Shown here piece by piece: positions 29,117-37,781 of a DNA stretch of 37,961 bases (positions within the stretch are counted from its first letter, which is position 1; the number at the start of each line of letters is the position of its first letter). The notes under the pieces were generated by a model that worked only from the letters and a program-made list of their open reading frames with translations, did not search any database and was not told where the DNA came from. The position numbers and the translations under genes are program-made. This DNA comes from Bacillota bacterium (lineage in GTDB: Bacteria > Bacillota > Sulfobacillia > UBA8153), in contig SLSY01000034.1 of assembly GCA_007130145.1 (NCBI GenBank), positions 1-37,961 of the forward strand, written 5' to 3'.

Positions 29117-30895
29117 TCACAGGGGCCATACCCAAACAAGGACCGGAACAGCCACGAGCACGATGATGATCTCTAACGGCAAGCCCACTGGCCAATAATC
29201 GCCGAACCTGTATCCTCCCGGACCCATGACCAGAGTGTTGGATTGGTGGCCTATAGGGGTGAGAAAGGCACAGGATGCACCGACGGCTACCGCCATCAAG
29301 AAGGGGTCGAACGAGACACCCATACCTTGAGCTACGCTCATGGCCACGGGAGCCATAAGTAATGTAGCGGCTGCATTGTTGATGATGTCCGATAATAACA
29401 TGGTGGCAACCAAGAAAACAGTGATCATGATCCACGCATCAAGCTGACCTGCCAGACGCAATAACCCTCCAGCCATCAGCTTCGCTGTCCCCGTGTGCTG
29501 CAGGGCCTCGCTCACGGGTATCATGGCACCCAAAAGAACAATGACCGACCAGTCAATGCTCTCATATGCCTCTCGCGCTGATATAAAACCGGTAAGCACC
29601 ATGGTGACCGCCGCTGAGGTCAGCGCCAGCTGCACCGGTACCACACCCAGGCTGGTCAGGCCAATGGCCGCAAGGAAGATGGCACCCACCAAGAGCAAGC
29701 GGCGGGGCTTAGCCAGCCGCAGGCCGCGTGAAGCGAGGGGAAGACATTTCCAATCGCCAAGGACATTTGCTACCATATCATCATCACCCTGCAACAGAAG
29801 AACATCGCCCTCCCGCAAGCGAACACGGGAGAGGCGCGAGCGCATGCGAGAGCCCTGGCGAGCCACGGCCAGGAGGTTGATGCCATAGCGGGCACGCAAC
29901 CGGAGTCCACCAGCAGTACGTCCCACCAGGGATGAGCCGGGCATGATCACGGCCTCCACCAGGCTCACCTCTTCGGAACCAGCCAGTAGCTGACGGTGCT
30001 CTTCCGCTTGTCCGGCCAGCTCTAGATCGCTATTTTTGAGCAGTTCTTCCAGGTCATCAGCATCTGCCCGCACTACCAGGCTATCGCCACCCTTTAGTCT
30101 ATGGTTAGGATGCAGGGCTGGGAAACCCTGATCATTGCGAATGAGATTAACCACCGTCACATCCACACCCTCCATCTTCTCCAACTCGAAGACTCTCTTT
30201 CCCACGAGGGAAGACTCGGGAGGAACCACAACTTCAGTGATATATTCGCTTAGCTCAAACATGTCGTCTTCATCGCTGCGAGCGCGGCGTACCGGGATCA
30301 AACGCCAGCCCAAAATGATCAGGAACAACAGACCGGCCAAAGCGATGGGTCCGCCTACCGGGAGAAAATCAAACATGCGAAATGGCTCCACAGCCTGCTC
30401 GGCACGGAAGGTAGCAATGATAATATTGGGAGGAGTTCCAATCAGCGTAGTGAGTCCTCCTAGCAAAGAAGCGAAAGCCAAGGGCATGAGCAATAGCGAG
30501 GGAGACGTTCCGGATTTTGCTGCCATGCGCAGAGTAATGGGCATGAAGATCGCCAGCGCCCCGACATTGTTGATAAAGGCTGAGCAAAGAGCCACCAAAG
30601 GCGTGATGATCACCAGCTGCCAGACCGGATTCTTCCCGGCGCGGGAGATCCATCGTTCCAAACTATCGATGACACCCGAGTTCACCAGCGCCCGGCTCAC
30701 CACCAGCACGGCCGCAACAGTCACCACCGCCCCGTGGCCAAATCCGGCAAAGACTTGCTCAAAAGGCACCAATGCCAACAAAGCCACCGCAAGAAGACCC
30801 ATTAAAGCAACGATGTCATAACGAGGTTTTCCCCATGCGAAGAGAATGAGCATCCCCAAGAGTATTAGAATGATTGCTCCTTGTTCCCAGGTCAC
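29117..30895 (-). CDS. SLC13/ArsB-type permease with two RCK_C (TrkA-C) domains
   Basis: A membrane transporter of the ion transporter superfamily; relatives move dicarboxylates, sulfate or other anions with sodium or protons, and the substrate here cannot be told. The roughly 592-aa product has two membrane halves (about 1-200 and 400-590), each with a re-entrant SNT/NNV-type motif: SAFINNVGALAIFMPI with IGTPPNIIIA, and SDIINNAAATLLMAP with LTPIGHQSNTLV. Two cytoplasmic RCK_C domains lie in between (about 215-300 and 310-390; VVPPESSLVGKRV and VIMPGSSLVGRTAG). The start is set at GTG 30895, 8 nt after GAGG; ATG 30901 is an in-frame alternative. A copy of the dispersed repeat lies just upstream. 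Confidence 0.92.
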   Translation of the reverse strand: MTWEQGAIILILLGMLILFAWGKPRYDIVALMGLLAVALLALVPFEQVFAGFGHGAVVTVAAVLVVSRALVNSGVIDSLERWISRAGKNPVWQLVIITPLVALCSAFINNVGALAIFMPITLRMAAKSGTSPSLLLMPLAFASLLGGLTTLIGTPPNIIIATFRAEQAVEPFRMFDFLPVGGPIALAGLLFLIILGWRLIPVRRARSDEDDMFELSEYITEVVVPPESSLVGKRVFELEKMEGVDVTVVNLIRNDQGFPALHPNHRLKGGDSLVVRADADDLEELLKNSDLELAGQAEEHRQLLAGSEEVSLVEAVIMPGSSLVGRTAGGLRLRARYGINLLAVARQGSRMRSRLSRVRLREGDVLLLQGDDDMVANVLGDWKCLPLASRGLRLAKPRRLLLVGAIFLAAIGLTSLGVVPVQLALTSAAVTMVLTGFISAREAYESIDWSVIVLLGAMIPVSEALQHTGTAKLMAGGLLRLAGQLDAWIMITVFLVATMLLSDIINNAAATLLMAPVAMSVAQGMGVSFDPFLMAVAVGASCAFLTPIGHQSNTLVMGPGGYRFGDYWPVGLPLEIIIVLVAVPVLVWVWPL

Positions 30896-30904
30896 ATCCA
30901 TCAC

Positions 30905-31358
30905 CTCATAGCCAGGCTGCGATCATATCGAGTTTCGGCACAGAATATGATACTCCTTTTTCCTCCCAGGACAACTCGTGAGCTAACCCATGTCCAGGCA
31001 ATTAGCCGGGCGGGAACACCTGGTCTACACGAAAGACTTCCCGAGGATTTCGATTGAGTGTGTCATGGTTCATGTTTGGATGTAGACTGTCCGCGGGCCT
31101 CTGGGGGCCATCGTGGCCACAACGACACCCTCGCATAGGGCGTTTTCCGGGCACACATCGAGACGAAAGCGGGATCAACACCCGGTCCGCCCGCGAGCCT
31201 CGGAGTCCGTAGGCGGTGCTTCAGGCGCATTTTGTGCGTTCTGTTTCCTCCACCATCTCGTTGACTGCGTTTCGCGATCAAAGCAAAAGCGTCTCATTGA
31301 ACGAAGGTCCATCCGTTGCCCCTGAAAACACCAACTCCTGACCGGTGCTTGCCTTCTA
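30905..31358. other. 454-bp gene-poor stretch with repeat copy and no convincing gene
   Basis: Between the SLC13 gene and the AIM24-like gene. It holds a copy of the dispersed repeat (30920-30960). Open frames exist (minus 31063-31281, 72 codons; minus 31175-31312, 45 codons with AGGGG 6 nt before its ATG; plus 31113-31325), but they overlap one another. None has recognisable family features, so none is called. The stretch may be the decayed remains of an inserted element. Confidence 0.5.
30920..30960 (+). repeat. Dispersed repeat, copy A
   Basis: A 41-nt segment with core GATCATATCGAGTTTCGGCA then CAGAATATG and TACTCC. It matches copy B at 32210-32250 at about 33 of 41 positions in the same orientation. 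The sequence resembles the end of an insertion element, but no transposase is next to it. Confidence 0.6.
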
Positions 31359-32036
31359 TTACTTCTTACTGGGGAAATAATGGTGCAATTCCCCTGCCAT
31401 GCTCTGAATGGGCATGGTTTGCAGCCATATTCTGCCTGGGCCTGTCAAGGTGGTAAGGAACAGGCCTTCGCCTCCCAGGAACATGTTCTTAATACCCTTG
31501 ATCCGTTCAATGCTGAAATCCACGCCCTCTTCAAAGGCTCCGACAGAACCCGTTTCCACCCGCATGGTTTCTCCGGGAGCCAGCTTCTTTTCGATACATT
31601 CTCCGTCGATTTCAATGAATGCCATTCCGTCCCCAGAAAGTTTCTGCATGATAAAGCCTTCTCCGCCAAAAAAACCGGCTCCCAGTCTTCTCTGGAAGTA
31701 TACATTGTAATCAACATTCACCTCAGCGCACAAAAAGGCCCTTCTCTGGCAGATGACAGTGCCTTGGGAAACATCCATGGGGATGATATTTCCCGGATAG
31801 GTATGCCCAAAGGCGACCACAGCTCCGTCCTCTTCGGCAGTGAAGTTTTGCACGAACATTCCTTCCCCGGACATACTGCGCTTCAAAGCTCCAAACACAC
31901 CTCCTTTCATTTGCGCATCCATTCTGATACCTTGATCCATCCACTTCATCGCTCCTGATTGGGCATACAGGCTTTCGCCTTGACGGAGCCTCACCTCTAC
32001 TACAGGCATCAGCGAGCCCAATATACCGTGTTCCAA
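31359..32036 (-). CDS. TIGR00266/AIM24 family protein
   Basis: A beta-rich protein of the AIM24 (DUF124) family, found from bacteria to mitochondria; the bacterial function is unknown. The product repeats the family's rhythm of short strands: GILGSLMPVVEVRLRQGES, SGAMKWMDQGIRMD, GDGMAFIEIDGECIEKKLAP and GGEGLFLTTLTGPGRIWLQT near the end. The start is taken as TTG at 32036, 9 nt after AAGGAG, which gives 225 aa. A GTG at 32060 is in frame but lies upstream of that ribosome site. The gene stands alone between the gene-poor stretch and argS, with a repeat copy upstream. Confidence 0.9.
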   Translation of the reverse strand: MEHGILGSLMPVVEVRLRQGESLYAQSGAMKWMDQGIRMDAQMKGGVFGALKRSMSGEGMFVQNFTAEEDGAVVAFGHTYPGNIIPMDVSQGTVICQRRAFLCAEVNVDYNVYFQRRLGAGFFGGEGFIMQKLSGDGMAFIEIDGECIEKKLAPGETMRVETGSVGAFEEGVDFSIERIKGIKNMFLGGEGLFLTTLTGPGRIWLQTMPIQSMAGELHHYFPSKK

Positions 32037-32209
32037 AGCAAACCACTCCTTTCTACTCACTGATCATGCAGCCGGATATCTTGCTTCAACGCCTTCTTGC
32101 CGACAACCGTTTCAAAAGAGTGAACGTTCACCGTAGGGCCGCAATGATCACCACCACCCCGTGCGCTTTGTTCTCAGGCCGCACCCATCAGCTCGAAGGC
32201 ACCCGTTTC

Positions 32210-32250
32210 CGATCAAATCGAGATTTGGCACAGAAAATGTCACTCTTTCT
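32210..32250 (+). repeat. Dispersed repeat, copy B
   Basis: A 41-nt segment with core GATCAAATCGAGATTTGGCA then CAGAAAATG and CACTCT, the partner of copy A (30920-30960). The copies are about 1.29 kb apart and enclose the AIM24-like gene and the gene-poor stretch. Weaker similarity may go on for about 15 nt to the right of both. Confidence 0.6.
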
Positions 32251-32285
32251 CGTTGCCCAAAAGCGCCGTGGCCTAGCCCAGCTGC

Positions 32286-32310
32286 AAAAAACCGGCCCAG
32301 AGGCCGGTTT
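32286..32310 (-). terminator. Intrinsic terminator of argS
   Basis: On the minus strand AAACCGGCC-TCTG-GGCCGGTTT is a perfect 9-bp stem whose last T bases run into TTTTTT. It begins about 8 nt after the argS stop at 32319. Confidence 0.9.
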
Positions 32311-32318
32311 CTCCTTCT

Positions 32319-34244
32319 TCACATGGATTCCAATACCACCAAGCCCAGACTGTCCATGATGCTGGTCATAGCATCACAGAAAGCCCGCACCAGGTGCAAA
32401 CGGAAACCTCGCACGGGCTCCTCTGCATTGAGGACCGGTGCGACTTCATAAAAGTCGGTAAAGGCACCCGCCAGGCGGTAGGCATATTCGGTAAGCAGTG
32501 AAGGCTGCAAGGCCCCCGTCGCCTGAAGGAGCATCTCAGGAAACGCACCAATGGTAAGCAGTAAAGCCTTCTCCGCGGCCAGCAGTTTATCAGGCCAGCG
32601 GGGCTCGCCTTCTGCTTCACCGCCCCGCCGCAAAATACTAAAGGCTCGAGCCACCGCATACTGCAGATAAGGACCACTGTTTCCCTGGAGGCTCAAGGCC
32701 TCACCAAAGTCGAAGACCACCGTGGAGCCAGGGTGAAGCTTCAGCATGTAATAGCGAAGCGCGCTCACCGCAATGCTGTGAGCCAGTGCGTCCACCTCTT
32801 CGTCGGGCATGTTCTCTCTGCGGGCACGGATCTCTTTACGGGCCTTCTGCACCATGCGCGCTAACAGGTCATCCACTTTCACGCCGATCCCCTGCCGGCC
32901 TGCCATGGCCACGGCGCCTTTGCCTTCGCCGCCAGCACCCTCAACGCCGAGTTCTTCGGCGGTTGCAGGAGATAGCGAAACGACTTCATAGGCAAAGTGC
33001 ACCGAATTATTGGCCTCTTCCTTATAACCCACCGTATCGAGGGATACTCGTACGACATCCTGCAGATATTTCTGCCGAGCATCGATAACGTTAATGACAC
33101 GATGAGCCTGTCCAAACACCAGGTCAGTGCCATCACTGGGCGTAGGACATGTTGTCCAGAGGGTACGGCCCGATGGCTGGTCGGCAAATTCTTCGTAACC
33201 AAAATCGGTATTGAGCAATCCAAATTTCCACATCTGGTAGGCAATATCTTTGGCAACGTACGTCGCCGTACCGCTGGAACGGATCAAAACCTTATCGGGA
33301 TTCTCCAAATGCGAGAACTCGGGATGATCGGCTAAGCCTATCACCCAGCAACCGGCATTGGCTCCCGTTTCTTCTTTGCGCACGGCCGGATGCTCGGCCA
33401 GCAATGCAAAGGCATGCTTCCACAAGCCCATCTGGAGGATGTGCCCTTCCCAGGTCAAGAGGTCATAGTCAATGCCGAAGACCGCCATGGTGTCCAAGTG
33501 ACAGTGGACAATGCGGGTTGCCAGCCGCCGGGCCAGCTCGGCCATATCATTGTCACCGGCCTCGATGGCTTGCAACACCCGAGTTCGCTCCTCCAACAGC
33601 TGGGGATCATCTTGGTAACGACTGTTCACTTCGGTGTAAAGGTCCCAGCAAACGTGATCAAAGGGCTCTCCTACCGGGGCCTCCTTCTTCAAGACGTTAA
33701 ACCCCACCACGATATCAGCGACTGCGGTGCCCGTATCGTCAATGTAGTTTTGAACCTCCACCGGATATCCGAGTTTGCGATGACAGCGGGCCAGTGTATC
33801 TCCTAAGCAAGCATTACGCAGATGGCCCACATGGGCTGCCTTGTTGGGATTGATGTTGGTATGCTCAATGATGACCTTTCCGGCCTCATCCACCTGTTGA
33901 CCGCCATATTGGCGGCCCTTCATTCGAATCTCAGCCAATATATCCTGGGTTACGCGTTCAGAGTAGGTGAAGTTGATATAGCCGGGGGGCGTCACCGTAG
34001 CATCGGTCACATAATCGGACAACCGGGGGCGCATCCGCTCCAGTAGCTCCTCGGCAACAGCCAGTGGGGAACGACGAAGTACGCGTGCGAGTTTCATGGC
34101 TACCGGACAAGACAAATCGCCGAACTCGGGACGAGGAGGCGTTTCCAGAGTTACCAGTGCGGCTGAATCCTCCGGGGCCATGTCGGTCACTGTTGTCACC
34201 AAGAGCTCGCGCAACTGGCCCGTCACCCTTTGCATTGTGTACAA
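32319..34244 (-). CDS. argS: Arginyl-tRNA synthetase
   Basis: Charges tRNA-Arg. The 641-aa class Ia synthetase has the N-terminal Arg_S additional domain (PPRPEFGDLSCPVAMKLAR), the HIGH-type motif H-V-G-H near residue 140 (NINPNKAAHVGHLRNACLGD), the DLVFGQAHRVINVIDARQK block and a C-terminal DALR anticodon domain. The KMSKS-type loop appears as MAGRQGIGVKVDDLL, so the second Lys is not conserved. The start is set at TTG 34244, 8 nt after AAGGAG; GTG 34253 overlaps that ribosome site, and ATG 34235 is possible. It follows rho by 22 nt, so the two probably share a transcript that ends at the terminator at 32286. Confidence 0.96.
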   Translation of the reverse strand: MYTMQRVTGQLRELLVTTVTDMAPEDSAALVTLETPPRPEFGDLSCPVAMKLARVLRRSPLAVAEELLERMRPRLSDYVTDATVTPPGYINFTYSERVTQDILAEIRMKGRQYGGQQVDEAGKVIIEHTNINPNKAAHVGHLRNACLGDTLARCHRKLGYPVEVQNYIDDTGTAVADIVVGFNVLKKEAPVGEPFDHVCWDLYTEVNSRYQDDPQLLEERTRVLQAIEAGDNDMAELARRLATRIVHCHLDTMAVFGIDYDLLTWEGHILQMGLWKHAFALLAEHPAVRKEETGANAGCWVIGLADHPEFSHLENPDKVLIRSSGTATYVAKDIAYQMWKFGLLNTDFGYEEFADQPSGRTLWTTCPTPSDGTDLVFGQAHRVINVIDARQKYLQDVVRVSLDTVGYKEEANNSVHFAYEVVSLSPATAEELGVEGAGGEGKGAVAMAGRQGIGVKVDDLLARMVQKARKEIRARRENMPDEEVDALAHSIAVSALRYYMLKLHPGSTVVFDFGEALSLQGNSGPYLQYAVARAFSILRRGGEAEGEPRWPDKLLAAEKALLLTIGAFPEMLLQATGALQPSLLTEYAYRLAGAFTDFYEVAPVLNAEEPVRGFRLHLVRAFCDAMTSIMDSLGLVVLESM

Positions 34245-34266
34245 GTGGTTCACTCCTTCGCGGCCT

Positions 34267-35517
34267 CTACTTCATCTCCTTGCGTACATGCGCGAGGAAG
34301 TCGCGATTGGATTTGCTCTTGCCCAGACGATCAATGAGACGCTCCAATGTCTCAGCCGCAGGGGCTTCGTTGGTTAACCGGCGCAGTGCCCACATGACAT
34401 CCAGTTCATCTTCACTAAGAAGCAACTCTTCCTTCCGCGTGCTGGAGCGCTTAATGTCAATGGCCGGGAAGATGCGACGTTCGGAAAGTTTTCTATCTAG
34501 ATGCAGTTCCATGTTACCGGTGCCCTTGAACTCCTCATAGATCAAGTCATCCATGCGGCTGCCGGTATCGATAAGGGCTGTGGCCAGAATGGTAAGGCTA
34601 CCGCCTTCTTCGATGTTGCGCGCCGCCCCGAAAAACCGTTTGGGCTTGTGAAACGCCGCCGGGTCCATACCACCCGACAACGTCCGGCCACTGGGGGGCA
34701 CAACCAGGTTATGAGCCCGGGCCAACCGGGTAATACTGTCGAGCATGATGACCACATGCCGCTTATGCTCTACAAGGCGCTTAGCCCTCTCCAACACCAT
34801 ATCCGCGACCCGCACGTGGTTTTCGGGGATCTCGTCGAAGGTAGAGGCAATCACCTCTCCCCGCACCGATCGCTGCATATCCGTGACCTCTTCCGGCCGC
34901 TCATCGATGAGCAAGACAAAGAGGACAACCTCAGGTGCATTGCTGGTGATGGCATTGGCAATATTCTTCAACAGGATGGTCTTTCCCGCCTTAGGAGGGG
35001 AGACGATGAGCCCTCGCTGACCGCGGCCAATGGGAGCAATCAAGTCTACCAAACGAGTGGACACCTGTTCCCGCGTGGTTTCAAGGTAAAACCTCTCATC
35101 GGGAAAAATCGGGGTCAGTCCTTCGAAGTAGGCGCGTTCGCGTGACGCTTCTGGATCGGTGCCATTAACCGCCTCCACCCGCAAGAGACCGAAGTAGCGT
35201 TCGTTGTCCTTTGGCGGGCGCACCTGTCCCGATATCATGTCTCCGGTGCGCAGATCAAAACGACGAATCTGAGAAGGTGAGACGTAGACATCATCCTTAC
35301 TGGGCAGATACATGCCGGGTCTGAGAAAACCAAAGCCTTCATTCATGATGTCCAGCATACCCTCGGCAAACATCATCCCGCCCTGTTGAGCGCGGGTTTT
35401 AACCAATTCGAAAATCAGTTCACGTTTGCGCAATGAGTAGTAACCGGGGATGTTCAATTCGCGGGCAATCTTCTGGAGTTCAACTAATGTCTTGCTCTCC
35501 ATCTCTGCAATACTCAA
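34267..35517 (-). CDS. rho: Transcription termination factor Rho
   Basis: A hexameric RNA helicase that ends transcription. The 416-aa product has the N-terminal Rho_N helices ([20 protein letters not shown]), the cold-shock-like RNA-binding domain ([20 protein letters not shown]) and the RecA-like ATPase with Walker A SPPKAGKT about 173-180, Walker [15 protein letters not shown] and the Q-loop/R-loop [16 protein letters not shown]. The start is TTG at 35517 with GAGGTGA 6 nt upstream. A perfect hairpin (35534-35548) lies just before the ribosome site. The N terminus is short and lacks large insertions. In Bacillus rpmE follows rho; here argS does. Confidence 0.97.
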   Translation of the reverse strand: MSIAEMESKTLVELQKIARELNIPGYYSLRKRELIFELVKTRAQQGGMMFAEGMLDIMNEGFGFLRPGMYLPSKDDVYVSPSQIRRFDLRTGDMISGQVRPPKDNERYFGLLRVEAVNGTDPEASRERAYFEGLTPIFPDERFYLETTREQVSTRLVDLIAPIGRGQRGLIVSPPKAGKTILLKNIANAITSNAPEVVLFVLLIDERPEEVTDMQRSVRGEVIASTFDEIPENHVRVADMVLERAKRLVEHKRHVVIMLDSITRLARAHNLVVPPSGRTLSGGMDPAAFHKPKRFFGAARNIEEGGSLTILATALIDTGSRMDDLIYEEFKGTGNMELHLDRKLSERRIFPAIDIKRSSTRKEELLLSEDELDVMWALRRLTNEAPAAETLERLIDRLGKSKSNRDFLAHVRKEMK

Positions 35518-35533
35518 CTCGAGTCACCTCTTA

Positions 35534-35548
35534 TGTCCTGTTAGGACA
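35534..35548 (-). promoter_or_regulatory. Small hairpin in the rho leader
   Basis: TGTCCT-AAC-AGGACA on the minus strand is a perfect 6-bp stem with a 3-nt loop ending 3 nt before the rho Shine-Dalgarno. It could tune rho translation or be part of autoregulation; the role is inferred. The rest of the 258-nt gap (35518-35775) shows no clear promoter or terminator. Confidence 0.4.
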
Positions 35549-35775
35549 GCAATGTGGGAAAATGTGCGCAAACCCTTATCCGCAGCAAGAAACCAGAAGA
35601 ATGTCACTGGCTGTAGTGGGTCACGCTGGGGAACACTCGGTCGTAATGGACCCCGTCAATCGTACGTAAAGGAGTAGGTCCTTTCGAATCTCTCGACCTG
35701 CTCGCCTGAAACGAGGAGGATAATCCACTCATAGTCTACCACCAGTCCATTCCACGAGTCAAGCAGGACATCATA

Positions 35776-37095
35776 TCATCTGCCGTTTAGTCTTGTTCGC
35801 AGAACAGCATTTCTTAGGGGGTATACGCAACGCCGAACACTCTGAATCAAACGCACCAACACGTGAACGCGTACGTCCGGGACATCATAAGTATATCCTA
35901 GATAATCGCCTTTCAAACGTCCCTCCTCTCTTAATTGCTTCTCGATAGGTGTTCCGCTGTAGATTTCCATGATGTTGAGGGGAAGGCTCAACCGTGAACG
36001 CACTTGGGCCCACGAGCCCAACGCCTTCTCCAGAAATGCCAGATTCTCGGTGAATTCTTCGAAGGTTGAATCGGGATCAAAGGTGATAAACCCAATGATA
36101 GGCTCTATTCCCAGTTTGTCTAAGGACTGTATGGCAGCAAGATTCTTCTCAACCGTTGTGCGCTTCCCAAAGCGGTCCAGCACGTTCTGCACTCCTGACT
36201 CGATACCCAAGAACACCTTACGCAGGCCAGCACTTTGGAGGTGAGCGAACAGATCTTCATCCACATCATCAGCACGACATGCTAGATAGAACTCTACGCC
36301 CGTATCAGCATCAATCAGACTCTGAGCCAGTGCCTTCGCCTCTTGCTTCCCCTGTTCACCAGGCCCAATAAAATTATCGTCAACAAAGTTGATGACGTTT
36401 ATGCCAAAGCGGTTCCTCAGAGCCTCGATTTCGGCAACAACTCGCTCAGGCGAACGTACGCGCCACGGTCTCCCCTCAGCTGCACCGTAAAACGCGCGGA
36501 GACTGCAAAAAGAGCAGCTACCCCAACAACCACGGCTACGAGAAACCTGTGCTGCCCCCGAACGCGCACTGGCCACAGGCAAGTGATCACGAGCCGGATC
36601 AGGTAGAATATCCAGTGATGGCAAAAGAGAAGTACGATCGGGAACAATGATCTCGCCGTGATGTCTATGAGCTACGGCTTGCTGCTCAGCAATGGTGCCG
36701 GTGGCCAGTCCCTCGATCACACCCTCCCCTTCTCCCATGACGATGCCATCAAGGGCAGGAACATGCTCAAGAAGTTCTCTGGCACAAAAGGTTGCCGGTT
36801 GCCCGCCAGCCACGATGCGCGTGTGGGGCAGTGCCAAACGAATCGCTTTGGCCAGACGACCTGCATCGCCCAGACTCTCCTGAAACAGGGCGGAAATGCC
36901 CACCAACTCGGGTGGATCTTGGAGCAACCGTTGGACAATCGCCCGGTGGCCCAGGCGTTGCAACGTGCCATCGAGCACCCGGACCTCGTGGCCTTTGTGC
37001 CGCAAAACACTGGCCAAATAGCCTACGCCCAGATTCTCTTCCTCATCACCGGGGCGAACCCTTCGGTTCAAAGGTGTAATCAGTGCAATGCGCAC
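35776..37095 (-). CDS. Radical SAM protein with N-terminal cobalamin-binding-type domain
   Basis: A 439-aa enzyme of the class B-type radical SAM methylases and relatives (BchE, HpnP and others); the substrate is unknown. The N-terminal B12-binding-like domain (1-130) has LGVGYLASVLRHKGHEVRVLD and IVAGGQPATF, but no D-x-H-x-x-G histidine, so any cobalamin would be bound without that ligand. The radical SAM domain carries the cluster Cys C190-x3-C194-x2-C197 (SRGCWGSCSFCSLR), then FVDDNFIG and KVFLGIESGVQ. The C-terminal region is short. The GTG start is 15 nt after the transaldolase stop, so the two probably share a transcript; a link in function is not evident. Confidence 0.9.
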   Translation of the reverse strand: MRIALITPLNRRVRPGDEEENLGVGYLASVLRHKGHEVRVLDGTLQRLGHRAIVQRLLQDPPELVGISALFQESLGDAGRLAKAIRLALPHTRIVAGGQPATFCARELLEHVPALDGIVMGEGEGVIEGLATGTIAEQQAVAHRHHGEIIVPDRTSLLPSLDILPDPARDHLPVASARSGAAQVSRSRGCWGSCSFCSLRAFYGAAEGRPWRVRSPERVVAEIEALRNRFGINVINFVDDNFIGPGEQGKQEAKALAQSLIDADTGVEFYLACRADDVDEDLFAHLQSAGLRKVFLGIESGVQNVLDRFGKRTTVEKNLAAIQSLDKLGIEPIIGFITFDPDSTFEEFTENLAFLEKALGSWAQVRSRLSLPLNIMEIYSGTPIEKQLREEGRLKGDYLGYTYDVPDVRVHVLVRLIQSVRRCVYPLRNAVLRTRLNGR

Positions 37096-37110
37096 GGCAC
37101 GACCATCCCT

Positions 37111-37764
37111 CTATCCCTTAGTTTGAATGCTCTCCCAATCAGCGAGAAAGCGTTGTATGCCTTGCTCGGTAAGGGGATGATCGGCCATGCGTTTGAGTAC
37201 CCCAAAAGGCACGGTAGCGATGTGAGCGCCTGCCCGGGCCGACTCCAACACATGCAAGGGGTGGCGAATACTCGCTGCAATGACCTGAGTATCCATACCA
37301 TAGCTCTCGAAAATCTCCACCAAGTCCGCCACCACATCAAGACCATCATGACCAATGTCATCCAAGCGACCCGCAAAGGGGCTCACATAGGTGGCACCGG
37401 CTAGCGCGGCCAGCAAGCCCTGCTGCGGTGAGAACACGAGTGTAACATTGGTGGCGATGTTCTCCGAGGAGAGCACCTTGACCGCTTGCAGGCCTTCGGT
37501 ACCCATGGGGATCTTGATCACGACGTTTTTGGCAAGAGCAGCGAGAGTACGGGCTTCTTTCACCATGCCAGCGGCGTCGATGGCGATGACCTCAGCACTA
37601 ACGGGTCCATCCACCAGTGCAGTGATCTTCTGGACCAAGGCGCTAAACTCCATACCCTTCTCCTTGGCCACGAGCGTCGGATTCGTAGTCACTCCGCTAA
37701 TGACACCCCAACTCGCAGCTTCTTCAATCTCCGAGAGATTCGCCGTGTCCAGAAACAATTGCAT
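37111..37764 (-). CDS. Transaldolase, small (FSA/TalC) type
   Basis: A TIM-barrel aldolase of the pentose phosphate pathway; short-form members act either as transaldolase or as fructose-6-phosphate aldolase. The 217-aa product has [32 protein letters not shown], the Schiff-base Lys K84 in [16 protein letters not shown], and [11 protein letters not shown]. The C terminus is of the usual length. ATG at 37764 follows GGAGG by 10 nt. In B. subtilis the homologous ywjH lies near rho too, so this is the conserved place. Confidence 0.95.
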   Translation of the reverse strand: MQLFLDTANLSEIEEAASWGVISGVTTNPTLVAKEKGMEFSALVQKITALVDGPVSAEVIAIDAAGMVKEARTLAALAKNVVIKIPMGTEGLQAVKVLSSENIATNVTLVFSPQQGLLAALAGATYVSPFAGRLDDIGHDGLDVVADLVEIFESYGMDTQVIAASIRHPLHVLESARAGAHIATVPFGVLKRMADHPLTEQGIQRFLADWESIQTKG

Positions 37765-37781
37765 GTGTCTTCATCCTCCGC

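Noticed and set aside
31063-31325. Overlapping frames of 45-72 codons on both strands in the gene-poor stretch
   Set aside because: They compete for the same bases, have Arg/Pro-rich compositions typical of chance frames, and match no family I recognise. The 45-codon minus frame has a fair ribosome site but nothing else.
35664-35684. AAAGGA-GTAGG-TCCTTT hairpin downstream of the radical SAM gene, considered as its terminator
   Set aside because: The stem is AT-rich and short, and on the minus strand it is not followed by a T-run.
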